From positions 1 to 13,285 of the forward strand of contig DAOTYB010000195.1 in NCBI GenBank assembly GCA_034435315.1: DNA of 13,285 nt. The letters run 5' to 3'. Position numbers and translations under genes: made by a program. Shown here in pieces: positions 1 to 7,323 of the stretch. The notes under the pieces are model-generated. The model saw only the letters and a list, made by a program, of their open reading frames with translations. It had not been told where the DNA came from and ran no database searches. The number at the start of each line of letters is the position of its first letter. The stretch's first letter is position 1. The stretch comes from VGOB01 sp034435315 (GTDB lineage Bacteria > Chloroflexota > Anaerolineae > UBA4142).

Positions 1-193
1 CTCCACTCCCAGTGCCCCCTTCTCTCCCCGCAAAGCGGGGAGAGAAGGGGGCAGGGGGATGAGTAGGGTTGTTCCCGTAGGGACGAAAGATTTTTCGCCC
101 CTACAACGACGGCGAAATTCAGGCTCTACCATCGGCTTGCGTTAGTCGTCGGTTTCTAACCGACAGCGAGCGAACCCGAGGCTGAGCAGTTAC
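1..193 (+). repeat. Dispersed palindromic repeat, left copy
   Basis: This gene-free stretch is a structured repeat. A perfect 17-bp inverted repeat with a 3-base loop occupies 15-31 and 35-51 (CCCCCTTCTCTCCCCGC, loop AAA, then its complement). It is followed by a G-rich tract, a second palindrome at 77-104, and a smaller hairpin at 148-164 (GTCGGTT, loop TCT, AACCGAC). Bases 15-193 match the reverse complement of 13031-13184 closely by eye, ending in the shared GCTGAGCAGTTAC. The two copies therefore face each other across the window. No open frame, transposase or target-site duplication is visible, so I call it a non-coding dispersed repeat and not a mobile element. Confidence 0.8.
77..104. 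repeat. Nested palindrome inside left repeat copy
   Basis: Twelve-base arms GTAGGGACGAAA (77-88) and TTTCGCCCCTAC (93-104) pair with one mismatch around a 4-base loop. The matching copy at the right end of the window has only a few bases at this position, between TTCCC and ACGACGG. This palindrome therefore looks like a separate small element inserted into the left copy, or one deleted from the right copy. Confidence 0.65.
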
Positions 194-282
194 ATACCGT
201 AAGAAAAAGGGATATGATGGGGTGGTGATGGGCGAAGCGCCTGTCGCTACCCCGTCTCATTTTTTACTTCGAAAATGCGTTT

Positions 283-342
283 GTCCACGAAGGTCACGAA
301 GGAACACGAAGAATCTTTGTGTATCTTCGTGTCCTTGGTGGA
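283..342. repeat. CACGAAGG-type palindromic repeat downstream of coaE
   Basis: The stretch is built from short words such as CACGAAGG and their complements. An inner perfect stem pairs ACACGAAGA (304-312) with TCTTCGTGT (324-332) around an 11-base loop, and outer arms TCCAC (284-288) and GTGGA (338-342) extend it. It begins about 20 bases past the coaE stop codon, so in the coaE transcript it would fold into a hairpin and might stabilise or end the RNA. There is no clean U-tract, so I call it a repeat and not a terminator. The rest of 194-283 shows nothing I can name. Confidence 0.6.
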
Positions 343-360
343 TATTTTTCCATCTGTTCG

Positions 361-1815
361 TTAAAATGGTTGAGTAATCAGATCCGTGCGCAGTAACTTG
401 GCCCAAATGCGCTCGCCGGACTTGAGTCGCTCGTGCACAATCGGTTGCCAGAGGGGGTGCAAATTGGCTACGACAGTTGGTCGGTAACCCCAGTCGCCCA
501 CTTGCTCACTGAGATAAGAGGGTGCAGATACCTCAAGAAAAATCACACTCACTTCGCACAGTAAACCGCGCGCTTCCTCTTCGATCAAATTGAGCAGGCG
601 CGGCAACGCCAGGCTTGCCACATAGCTCGATTCAGCCCACAACTCGCGCGTCATCGCGACCAGATTCTCCACCTCCCACGCGGCAAACGCGATGATGTGC
701 TTGCCCTCCAGCGCGATACGGTATCCTCCTGTACCGAATCGGCGGAGGGCTTCTTCGCGCGATAGGGGGCGTGCGAGGTTCTCGCGTTTAGCGATAGCAA
801 CCGCCAGTGCGTCCAGATCACTGCGGCGACTGCGGCGCACTTCGATTTGTAGTGGAGTTGCCGGCGTCGCGACTGCCGGCGCGGGTGTCGCGACTTCGGT
901 GGGTGGTGTCACCGGCGCGGTGGCTGCCGGCGTGGGCGTCGCGACTTCGGTGGGTGGTGTCACCGGCGCGGTGGCTGCCGGTGCGGGTGTGGCGACTTGT
1001 TGGATGGGTGGTGTCACCGGCGCGGTGGTTGCTGGCGCGGGTGTCGCGACTTCGGGGGGTGGTGTCACCGGCGCGGTGGCTGCCGGTGTGGGCGTGACGA
1101 CTTTTTCTGTTGGCGGAGAAGGTGGTACAGGCACACCAACGCGTGGTGTAACCGGTGCTGTTATGCCGTGTGCAGTATCTCCCAGCCACGCGCTCTTGTC
1201 ACGCGCGGTCTCTGGGCGGATGGCTTGCCACAGACGCGTCACGAGCACGCGTGTTGTGGCTGGATCGCCGCTGTTGTCAATCACCACATCGGCGCGCCGC
1301 AGTTTGTCGTTGAACGAACCCTGTGCAGCAAGGCGCGCGCGCGCTTCCACCGCGCTCAGTTGTCGCGTGCGCATCACGCGTTCTATCTGTTTTTCGGCGG
1401 TACAGGACACTGCCCATAACGCATCGCACCATTGATCCATTCCGGTTTCAAACAACTTGATGGCTTCGAGAACGACCACAGGCTTGGTGTTGGCGCGCAA
1501 AAGGTCTTTGATGAGAGCCAGCACCGCGGGGTGGACGATGCTTTCGAGCATCTGGAGAGCAGCAGGATTGCCAAACACGCGCCTGCCCAACTGACGTCGG
1601 TCAATGTGTCCATCGTGCGTCAGAATTTGCACGCCAAAAGCATCCACGATGGCGCGCCAGACGGGAGTACCACGCCGCATAACGACGTGTGCCAGCAGGT
1701 CGGCGTCAATGCCATACGCGCCCAACTGTTCCAGCATCTGGCGTACGGTACTCTTGCCGCTGGCGAGACCACCAATCAAGCCGATGAGAAAAAAGTTTTT
1801 CACGCCCACCACCAC
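361..1815 (-). CDS. coaE: Dephospho-CoA kinase with C-terminal GNAT-like domain
   Basis: Residues 1-200 are a recognisable dephospho-CoA kinase, which phosphorylates the ribose 3'-hydroxyl of dephospho-CoA in the last step of CoA synthesis. Visible marks are the P-loop GGLASGKS (15-22), IDAD (36-39), IVHP (93-96), the Arg-rich lid region (146-165) and ADVVIDNSGD (175-184). A Thr/Pro/Ala-rich linker of about 120 residues follows, with four 17-18-residue repeats at 248-317. Residues 323-484 form an extra globular domain. Its layout, with IEVRRSRRSDLDAL at the start and a late SEQVGDWGYRP, resembles a GNAT acetyltransferase, but I do not see the usual acetyl-CoA P-loop (Q/RxxGxG/A), so activity is doubtful. 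CoaE proteins are usually about 200 residues; this one is 484. The start is one of several in-frame GTG codons (1815, 1812, 1809, 1803). None has a good ribosome site, and translation is probably coupled to the DUF3048 gene, whose stop lies 13 bases upstream. Confidence 0.88.
   Translation of the reverse strand: MVVGVKNFFLIGLIGGLASGKSTVRQMLEQLGAYGIDADLLAHVVMRRGTPVWRAIVDAFGVQILTHDGHIDRRQLGRRVFGNPAALQMLESIVHPAVLALIKDLLRANTKPVVVLEAIKLFETGMDQWCDALWAVSCTAEKQIERVMRTRQLSAVEARARLAAQGSFNDKLRRADVVIDNSGDPATTRVLVTRLWQAIRPETARDKSAWLGDTAHGITAPVTPRVGVPVPPSPPTEKVVTPTPAATAPVTPPPEVATPAPATTAPVTPPIQQVATPAPAATAPVTPPTEVATPTPAATAPVTPPTEVATPAPAVATPATPLQIEVRRSRRSDLDALAVAIAKRENLARPLSREEALRRFGTGGYRIALEGKHIIAFAAWEVENLVAMTRELWAESSYVASLALPRLLNLIEEEARGLLCEVSVIFLEVSAPSYLSEQVGDWGYRPTVVANLHPLWQPIVHERLKSGERIWAKLLRTDLITQPF
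865..1074 (-). repeat. 51-bp tandem repeat encoding CoaE linker
   Basis: Four in-frame copies of a 51-54-bp unit encode APVTPPTEVATPxPAAT-like segments between the kinase and GNAT-like domains. The two copies starting at 887 and 938 share 44 identical bases, which points to recent tandem duplication by slippage. Unit length is a multiple of three, so copy-number change would alter only linker length. Confidence 0.85.
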
Positions 1816-1828
1816 AAGGTCAGCCGTA

Positions 1829-3241
1829 TCATTTTAAATCCAGTTGATAACCCAGCGGAACAATCTCGAACCACGTCACACCGGGCTTGAGAGCATAAGG
1901 ATTTCCCGCCGCGTCGGTGAATCGCCAGAACTCTTGTTCGCTCTGCCGTTGCCACTGTCCCTGCACCATCACCCCATCGCGAAAGAAGAGCGCGCTGCCT
2001 TGCCCGGTCAATGGAATGTACACCGAGACGGCGTTGTTAGCATCTTCGATAATGTTCGTGCGTTCGTGACGCGCGAACAGGACCACGATGTTCGATGCGC
2101 TGATGTGTGTTTCCACATCTTTGCCGGTCGTCACACAGTCCGCGCCGTGACCCCATTTGGCTGTGATGGGATGAATCTTGTCAATGTGGGGAGTGCCGAG
2201 GGGAGAATAGCGCAAGTATTTACCGCTCGCGCTATCATAGCGCCACTGGAGTTGTGACCAGGTGGGCCAGGGGGCTTTGGTCAAGGCGATGCTGGTGATG
2301 GGTTGACCGCTGGGCACCTGGGTGGAAAAGGTAAAACCATAGAGCGGCACCGCGGCTTCCCAACCTTTTTGCCGCAAGTACTCGCGAATTCGTGGCGCCG
2401 ATGTGAGCAAGCGACCCTGATAGCCGCGCGTCTTGTCATAGCAGTACGCCGGCTGGTGATAATACTCGTCCAGATTGATCATCGGTGTTTGTTCAAAGAG
2501 CCAGCGCGTGCCGTTGCTGCCACCCGAAAACACCAACGCGCCGTCGAGCATCGGGACCATCTGAAAGTTGACAATGCGTCCGCTGCGAATCGGTCCGATC
2601 ATCGGAGGGTCTTGACTCAGGAACACGGCACTAAAGCGTGTGTTGGCGTAGGCATTGTTGAGCAGGTCCACTAGTTCTTCAAAGACGAGATCCGCCTGAC
2701 TTAGCCCGGCATGCCACTGATTGGTGCGAACGGTTTGTTCGTTGCCGATACGCACAACCAGCGGACGCCGTTGCAACAAGGCGGGGTCGGTCACCAATCC
2801 TGTGAGTGGATTGATGTTGGCGGGACGATTAGGAATGGGAATAGGCGGAAAAGGTCCAAATTTGGGCAGGAACGGTTGTGCCGCTTCGACCGGCGAGAGG
2901 GGCACAGCCACGCGCGGCATGCTAGAGGCGCTGGTCGCTGCCGCGGTGGGCGGTGCACTGGTGGCTGGCGCGGTCTGTGGCGTGTTCAGCACCAGCGGTT
3001 GCACATTCATCGGTGTCAGGGGGAGCGGCGTACTCGACGCGAGCGGTTGTGGTGTTATGGGAGTAGTTGGAGTGTGTGCGGGCACTGCTGGTGTTTCCGT
3101 AGCCATCCACGTTGTTGAGATGCCAGCGCGTGGTGTCCACGTTGGACGCGGTGTAGGAGTACTGATGTCCGCTTCGCAGGCGACCAGGCACGCAACGCCA
3201 AACAAAAGCGTGACGACGTGGCGGACAGGTGAAACCATCAT
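1829..3241 (-). CDS. DUF3048 (YerB-type) lipoprotein
   Basis: A predicted 470-residue secreted lipoprotein. An N-terminal signal with hydrophobic residues 10-21 ends in the lipobox LVAC, with Cys22 as the acylation site. A Thr/Pro-rich stalk of about 100 residues follows. From about residue 130 the protein matches DUF3048 (Bacillus YerB family): INPLTG (143-148), the GN-x-QWHAGLSQADLVFEE stretch, GPIRSGR (216-222), and a C-terminal DUF3048 part with GSALFFRDG and LKPGVTWFEIVPLG (to about 464). The biochemical role of the family is not established; an extracytoplasmic, membrane-anchored location is well supported. I chose ATG 3241 because GAGG lies 7 bases upstream; an earlier in-frame TTG at 3271 falls inside the promoter -10 box. 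It is the first gene of a two-gene unit with coaE. Confidence 0.9.
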   Translation of the reverse strand: MMVSPVRHVVTLLFGVACLVACEADISTPTPRPTWTPRAGISTTWMATETPAVPAHTPTTPITPQPLASSTPLPLTPMNVQPLVLNTPQTAPATSAPPTAAATSASSMPRVAVPLSPVEAAQPFLPKFGPFPPIPIPNRPANINPLTGLVTDPALLQRRPLVVRIGNEQTVRTNQWHAGLSQADLVFEELVDLLNNAYANTRFSAVFLSQDPPMIGPIRSGRIVNFQMVPMLDGALVFSGGSNGTRWLFEQTPMINLDEYYHQPAYCYDKTRGYQGRLLTSAPRIREYLRQKGWEAAVPLYGFTFSTQVPSGQPITSIALTKAPWPTWSQLQWRYDSASGKYLRYSPLGTPHIDKIHPITAKWGHGADCVTTGKDVETHISASNIVVLFARHERTNIIEDANNAVSVYIPLTGQGSALFFRDGVMVQGQWQRQSEQEFWRFTDAAGNPYALKPGVTWFEIVPLGYQLDLK

Positions 3242-3270
3242 TAACGTACCTCGTATCCAGAGATGTCTCA

Positions 3271-3298
3271 ATTATATCGCAAAACGCGGGATTGGCAA
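3271..3298 (-). promoter_or_regulatory. Sigma-70-type promoter for DUF3048-coaE
   Basis: On the minus strand, TTGCCA (3298-3293; five of six consensus bases) lies 16 bases upstream of a perfect TATAAT (3276-3271). The predicted start of transcription near 3264 leaves a leader of about 23 bases before ATG 3241, containing the GAGG ribosome site. It lies just beyond the terminator that closes the etf operon. Confidence 0.8.
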
Positions 3299-3323
3299 AA
3301 GTGGCATTTCACGCATTGCACTT

Positions 3324-3358
3324 AAAACGCAAGCGGACACTACGTCCGCTTGCGTTTT
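3324..3358 (-). terminator. Intrinsic terminator after etfA
   Basis: Perfect 15-bp arms AAAACGCAAGCGGAC (3324-3338) and its complement (3344-3358) enclose a 5-base loop. Read on the minus strand the stem ends in a short T run, as expected for a Rho-independent terminator. It starts about 65 bases past the etfA stop and precedes the next promoter, so it separates two transcription units. The plus-strand reading also ends in a T run, so it could work in both directions. Confidence 0.82.
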
Positions 3359-3424
3359 TATGCTGGTGAGGATCGGATGTCTCTGCCAACTGCAAGTGCA
3401 TCGCTGTTGCATCACGTGCCCGAT

Positions 3425-4405
3425 TTATTTTTCTGCCAGCACGCGTTGCAATTCTTGTTTGAGTACCGGCATCACCTCGAACATATCTGCCACGATGCCA
3501 TAGTCGGCGGCTTGAAAGATGGGCGCATCGGGGTCTTTGTTGACAGCGACGATCACTTTGGAGGAAGACATTCCGGCGAGGTGCTGAATGGCGCCCGAAA
3601 TACCGAGCGCGATGTACAACTGGGGCGCTACCGTCTTGCCGGTTTGTCCTACCTGCGCGCCATAGTCAATCCAGCCGGCGTCCACCGCGGCGCGCGAGGC
3701 ACCCACAGCCGCGCCCAGAATCTTGGCGATTTCGCGAATCTGGGCAAACCCTTCTGGACCTTTCGCGCCACGTCCGCCCGAGACGACGACTTGGGCTTCC
3801 GCCAGATCAACATCCACCGCCTCTTTCTTCACTTTTTCGACCACACGCGCGCGCGGTGTCACATCGGCTACAGCCACTGGTTCGATGGGCGCGGGCGCGG
3901 TATCTTGTGGTGCCGGCGGAAAGATGTTCGGGCGAATTGAAGCCATCACCGGCAATGTTTTGGCTTTGACGGTAGCAATGGCTTTGCCCGCGTACACGGG
4001 GCGCTTGAAGATGAGTGTGCCCTCCGTTACCTGAAAGCCGATGCAATCGGTCGCCAGGCTCCAGTCTAATTTAGCCGCCACCTGCGCCCCCAGTTCTTTG
4101 CTCCATCCTGTGGCGGGCATCAGGACGACAGCGGGTGCGGCGCGACGCAGTGTCTCGGCGAGTGTGGTCGCGAATACCTCCGGCGCGAAATATGCCAGCG
4201 CGGGCGAGTCGGCGCAGTACACTCTGGCGACGCCTGTCCTGGCGAGTGATTCAGCGCACGCGCCAACATTATGACCGATGACAAATGCTTCGATCGCGCC
4301 GCCCAAATCCTTTGCCATCTCTTTTGCGACAGTGACCAATTCATACGAAACTTTGCGCAGAGTGCCTTCGCGTTCCTCTGCCACGATAAAGATATTGTTT
4401 GCCAT
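3425..4405 (-). CDS. etfA: Electron transfer flavoprotein alpha subunit
   Basis: EtfA (326 residues) pairs with EtfB to form the soluble FAD-containing heterodimer that takes electrons from acyl-CoA dehydrogenases. The N-terminal half begins MANNIFIVAEEREG and includes RPVYAGKAIATVK. The C-terminal FAD-binding half carries SGGRG (209-213), GASRAAVDAGW (235-245), GQTGKTVAP (253-261), YIALGISGAIQH (264-275) and NKDPDAPIF (289-297), all typical of the family. The reading frame runs upstream to 4516, but that part only translates intergenic repeats into a hydrophobic peptide. ATG 4405 begins the conserved EtfA sequence and has AGGGG about 8 bases upstream. etfA follows etfB and acd in the same direction and ends before the terminator at 3358-3324. 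The unusual feature is the long repeat-filled gap to etfB. Confidence 0.95.
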   Translation of the reverse strand: MANNIFIVAEEREGTLRKVSYELVTVAKEMAKDLGGAIEAFVIGHNVGACAESLARTGVARVYCADSPALAYFAPEVFATTLAETLRRAAPAVVLMPATGWSKELGAQVAAKLDWSLATDCIGFQVTEGTLIFKRPVYAGKAIATVKAKTLPVMASIRPNIFPPAPQDTAPAPIEPVAVADVTPRARVVEKVKKEAVDVDLAEAQVVVSGGRGAKGPEGFAQIREIAKILGAAVGASRAAVDAGWIDYGAQVGQTGKTVAPQLYIALGISGAIQHLAGMSSSKVIVAVNKDPDAPIFQAADYGIVADMFEVMPVLKQELQRVLAEK

Positions 4406-4447
4406 TTCGTCAACCCCTGAAATTGTGATGTGTCCATGAGCCAAAAG

Positions 4448-4738
4448 TTCAATGAGCCAATGTACCAATGAACCAATGAGCCAATGTACCAATGAATTAA
4501 TGAGCCAAATGTTCAATGAGCCAATGTGCCAATGAACTAATGAGCCAAATGCTCAATGAGCCAATGTGCCAATGAACCAATGAGCCAAATGCTCAATGAG
4601 CCAATGTGCCAATGAACCAATGAGCCAAACCATTTGTTCATTTGCTCATTTGTTCATTTGTCATTTGCTCATTTGTCATTTGCTCATTTGTCATTCACTC
4701 ATTTGGCTCATTGGCTAATTTGGTTCATTGGCTCATTG
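4448..4738. repeat. 8-bp word array with strand switch between etfB and etfA
   Basis: From 4451 to 4626 there are 22 consecutive 8-base words of the type AATGAGCC, AATGTGCC, AATGAACC or AAATGCTC. Five words form a 40-bp higher-order unit repeated at 4512-4551, 4552-4591 and 4592-4631. From about 4632 to 4738 the words appear in the opposite orientation (TTTGCTCA, GGCTCATT, GGTTCATT) with 7-9-base spacing. The whole therefore forms a large imperfect inverted repeat in the etfB-etfA transcript. It fills nearly all of the 333-bp gap between the two genes. No gene or conventional promoter is visible in it. Confidence 0.9.
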
Positions 4739-5518
4739 TCAAATGACCTTCGCCTCCTCGCGTAGCAAACGCACCAACTCTTTCGTTGCTGTGACAGCGT
4801 CGCCCGGGATTTTCTTGCCGGGGGGACGTGCGGGTGGTGGATCGAGGCGCAGTGTTTCTAATTTGGGCGCGAGCGTGGCGGGATCAAGTCCCAGGTCCTG
4901 GGCTTTCCAATCCACAATCGGTTTTTTCTTGGCGCCCATAATCCCTTTGAGCGAAGGATAGCGCGGTTCGTTCAAACCTTGTTGCGCGGTGATGAGGGCG
5001 GGCAACGTCGTTTCCGCAATGTCGCGGTCTCCATCCACCTCGCGCAAGCAGCGCGCCGATTTCTTGTCATCGGCAATGTCTAACTTGATGACCGAATTGA
5101 CGCAGGGCAAGTTGAGCAGTTCAGCCACGCGCACAGCCACCTGGGCATTGTCTTCATCTACGGCTTGCTTACCTGCGAGAATCAAATCGTACTGCATTTT
5201 CTTGAGTGCTGCAGCCAATACCTTGGCGGTCACTGCCGCGTCGCCGCCGAGCAAGGCGGGATCGTTGATGTGCACTGCATCGTCCGCGCCGAGGGCAAGA
5301 CCTTTGCGAATCGTTTCCTTTGCCTCTTCGGGACCAAGACACAGCAAGGTGACTTTGCCGCCGCCATACTTTTCGTTGATGCGGAGTGCTTCTTCTACAC
5401 CATACTCGTCATACGGGCTGATGATCCATGAAATACCATCGGTGACCACCTTGCCGTCTTTGATCTGAATGCGCGTTTCGGTATCGGGCACGCGCTTGAT
5501 CAAAACCACAATGTTCAT
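4739..5518 (-). CDS. etfB: Electron transfer flavoprotein beta subunit
   Basis: EtfB (259 residues) is the AMP-binding partner of EtfA. Family marks include the start MNIVVLIKRVPDTE, SPYDEYGVEEALR (34-46), AGKQAVDEDNAQV (115-127) and the EtfB signature region around 159-200, with REVDGDRDIAE, PALITAQQGLNEPRYPSLKGI and the basic GAKKKP. Length matches the family. The ATG at 5518 has a strong AAGGAG five to six bases upstream. It lies 159 bases downstream of the small membrane-protein gene and upstream of etfA. I saw no convincing promoter of its own, so it is probably read from the acd promoter at 7352-7324. Confidence 0.95.
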   Translation of the reverse strand: MNIVVLIKRVPDTETRIQIKDGKVVTDGISWIISPYDEYGVEEALRINEKYGGGKVTLLCLGPEEAKETIRKGLALGADDAVHINDPALLGGDAAVTAKVLAAALKKMQYDLILAGKQAVDEDNAQVAVRVAELLNLPCVNSVIKLDIADDKKSARCLREVDGDRDIAETTLPALITAQQGLNEPRYPSLKGIMGAKKKPIVDWKAQDLGLDPATLAPKLETLRLDPPPARPPGKKIPGDAVTATKELVRLLREEAKVI

Positions 5519-5677
5519 TGTTACTCCTTTGTTGCGTGATATGAGTATGCGTCATACGACGCGAGTGAATTCGGATGGCGAGCGTTCACGGGGCGCGCCA
5601 GATGTCCCACACCAGCACAGGCGCGCCGTCACGCGCACCGTGTTGCGCCGACTGGATGCTCTGGTGGTGGGTTTTCC

Positions 5678-6103
5678 TCACGTGCGATTTTTGATGATCG
5701 TTTCGGGGGGTGGGGGAGCCGCTGCGGCTGACCCGGTGGGTTGTTCTGTGATTGACGTTGCTACAATCGCCGAGCCTTTTGGTGATTCAAGTGGCTGTTC
5801 CAGTGACGGTAGAGTAGCCGCTTGACTAGCCGCAACAGGCACGCCGGGTGGATCGGTGTTGGACGGCGCGCCGGGTTGAGGCGTTGGTTGTACAGAAGAT
5901 TGAGGGGATAACGCAGCCTGGAGTGCCGGCGTTTGCGTAACAGCCGCTAGCGGTGAAGCGGGCAGCGGTGGTGTGGCAGACGAAGTCCGGCTCGGCCGTT
6001 CACGTTCGTAGCGATAAAAATAGTCCACGATGAACAGCACGACCAATGTAGTCACCAGTGCCACCATCCCACCGCTAAAAACCAGAATGAAATCGCGACT
6101 CAT
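5678..6103 (-). CDS. Single-pass membrane protein with Pro/Ala-rich tail (unknown)
   Basis: I do not recognise this 141-residue protein. Residues 6-28 form one clear membrane helix, followed at once by the basic stretch YFYRYERERPSR, which by the positive-inside rule favours a cytoplasmic tail. The remaining 100 or so residues are low-complexity, rich in Pro, Ala, Ser, Thr and Gln, and probably disordered. A GAGAGGG ribosome site lies close upstream of ATG 6103. The gene starts 30 bases after acd and precedes etfB, so it is probably cotranscribed. A role as a membrane tether or electron-transfer accessory is speculation from position. The composition could also fit a secreted anchor in the other orientation. 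Confidence 0.6.
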   Translation of the reverse strand: MSRDFILVFSGGMVALVTTLVVLFIVDYFYRYERERPSRTSSATPPLPASPLAAVTQTPALQAALSPQSSVQPTPQPGAPSNTDPPGVPVAASQAATLPSLEQPLESPKGSAIVATSITEQPTGSAAAAPPPPETIIKNRT

Positions 6104-6133
6104 AAGCCCTCTCGATCCAATGGAGTGTGCGCC

Positions 6134-7276
6134 TCAATCTTTAAGTAACGTACGTGCGATGATAATCCGCTGCACCTGATTCGTACCTTCGTAAATCTGC
6201 AACAGTTTGGCATCGCGCATATACTTTTCGACTTTGTAATCGGCATAGTAACCATAGCCACCGTGCAATTGGACAGCATCGGTGGTGACTTGCATCGCCA
6301 CATCCGAACCGTATGCCTTGGCGATGGCAGAAGCGTAGGCATACGCTTTGTTGTTGTCTACTAACCACGCGGCGTGGTACACTGCCAGACGCGCGGTCTC
6401 GACCTTGATTGCCATATCGGCAAGCATAAATTGCAAGCCCTGAAAATTGGCGATGGGTTGTCCAAACTGCTGACGTTCTTTCATAAACTTGATGGAGGCT
6501 TCTAGCGCTGCGCGTGCCACGCCAACGCCTGCCGCGCCGATGCCGACGCGCGTCCGGTCGAAGGTTTCCATCGCGATCTTAAAGCCGTTCCCTTCGCCGC
6601 CGATGAGATTTTCGGCGGGGACGCGCACATTGTCAAAGACCACTTCGGCAGTGTCGGAGGCGCGGTGGCCCATCTTTTCGCCCATATGTTGATGAGTGAT
6701 ACCAGCCGTATCGGCGGGAACAGCAAAGCACGAGATACCGCGATGCTTTTTCTCCGGGTCTGTCACCGCGAACACGGTGTACAACTGTGCCACGTTACCG
6801 TTCGTGATAAAATGCTTGGTGCCATTCAGGATGTACTCGTTGCCCCGTTTTTCGGCGCGCATACGCATCGCTGCCACATCGCTCCCTGCGCTCGGTTCGG
6901 TAAGACAAAAGGCTGCCAGACCACCATCGCGCGCAATCGGCGTGATAAACTTTTTCTTTTGCTCTTCGGATGCGGCGAGGTGGAGGGGGGTCAACGCCAG
7001 TTCATTCGCATTCGCGGCGGTGGCAAAACCGGCATCTGCGGCTGCAAATTCTTCGCCCACAATGCAGGCTTCCAGCCATCCCAGTCCACCACCTCCGTAG
7101 GCTTCTTCAATGGTAAGATTCAACAGACCGAGTTTGTGTGCCTTGGCAATCAGAGCGAAAGGATAGGTGCAGGTGCGATCGAGTTCCGCTGCCACTGGCG
7201 CCACTTCGCGTTGGGCAAAATCACGCGCAAGTTCCTGTAGTGCTTTTTGTTCATCAGTGAGTGACCAGTCAATCAT
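6134..7276 (-). CDS. Acyl-CoA dehydrogenase
   Basis: A full-length (380 residues) FAD-dependent acyl-CoA dehydrogenase, which introduces the alpha-beta double bond into an acyl-CoA thioester and reduces ETF. The first family signature is AFCLTEPSAGSDV (122-134). The second covers about 336-355 (QLHGGYGY then KYMRD). The catalytic-base position Glu363 is present in QIYEGTNQVQR, the short-chain/butyryl-CoA dehydrogenase arrangement. Chain-length preference cannot be read from sequence; branched or short acyl-CoA is likely. ATG 7276 has GGGGAGGA about 10 bases upstream. It is the first gene of the probable acd-membrane protein-etfB-etfA operon, which supplies its own electron acceptor, and a near-consensus promoter precedes it. 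Confidence 0.95.
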   Translation of the reverse strand: MIDWSLTDEQKALQELARDFAQREVAPVAAELDRTCTYPFALIAKAHKLGLLNLTIEEAYGGGGLGWLEACIVGEEFAAADAGFATAANANELALTPLHLAASEEQKKKFITPIARDGGLAAFCLTEPSAGSDVAAMRMRAEKRGNEYILNGTKHFITNGNVAQLYTVFAVTDPEKKHRGISCFAVPADTAGITHQHMGEKMGHRASDTAEVVFDNVRVPAENLIGGEGNGFKIAMETFDRTRVGIGAAGVGVARAALEASIKFMKERQQFGQPIANFQGLQFMLADMAIKVETARLAVYHAAWLVDNNKAYAYASAIAKAYGSDVAMQVTTDAVQLHGGYGYYADYKVEKYMRDAKLLQIYEGTNQVQRIIIARTLLKD

Positions 7277-7323
7277 CGTTGATTTTTCCTCCCCTGGTGT
7301 GCCGTCGCTGGGCTTTGTTCATC

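Noticed and set aside
692..1435. Long plus-strand frame rich in Gly, Val, Ala and Thr opposite coaE
   Set aside because: It is the antisense reading of the repeat linker and kinase. The minus-strand frame encodes a recognisable CoaE with intact motifs.
3242..3271. Earlier TTG start for the DUF3048 lipoprotein
   Set aside because: The TTG overlaps the TATAAT -10 box and would lie upstream of the transcription start. ATG 3241 has a good ribosome site and gives a normal lipoprotein signal.
4406..4516. Upstream extension of the etfA frame giving a hydrophobic N-terminus
   Set aside because: The extra residues only translate the 8-bp repeats (SLVHWLIG-like). The conserved EtfA start and a ribosome site are at ATG 4405.
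4448..4631. CRISPR array in the etfB-etfA gap
   Set aside because: The 40-bp units are contiguous with no unique spacers, and they are made of 8-bp words.
5586..5681. Small minus-strand frame of 31 codons overlapping the end of the one-helix protein gene (GTGA overlap), ending DGAPVLVWDIWRAP
   Set aside because: It is short, lacks a ribosome site of its own, and I recognise no similarity. It could be a frameshifted tail, but nothing in the sequence decides this.
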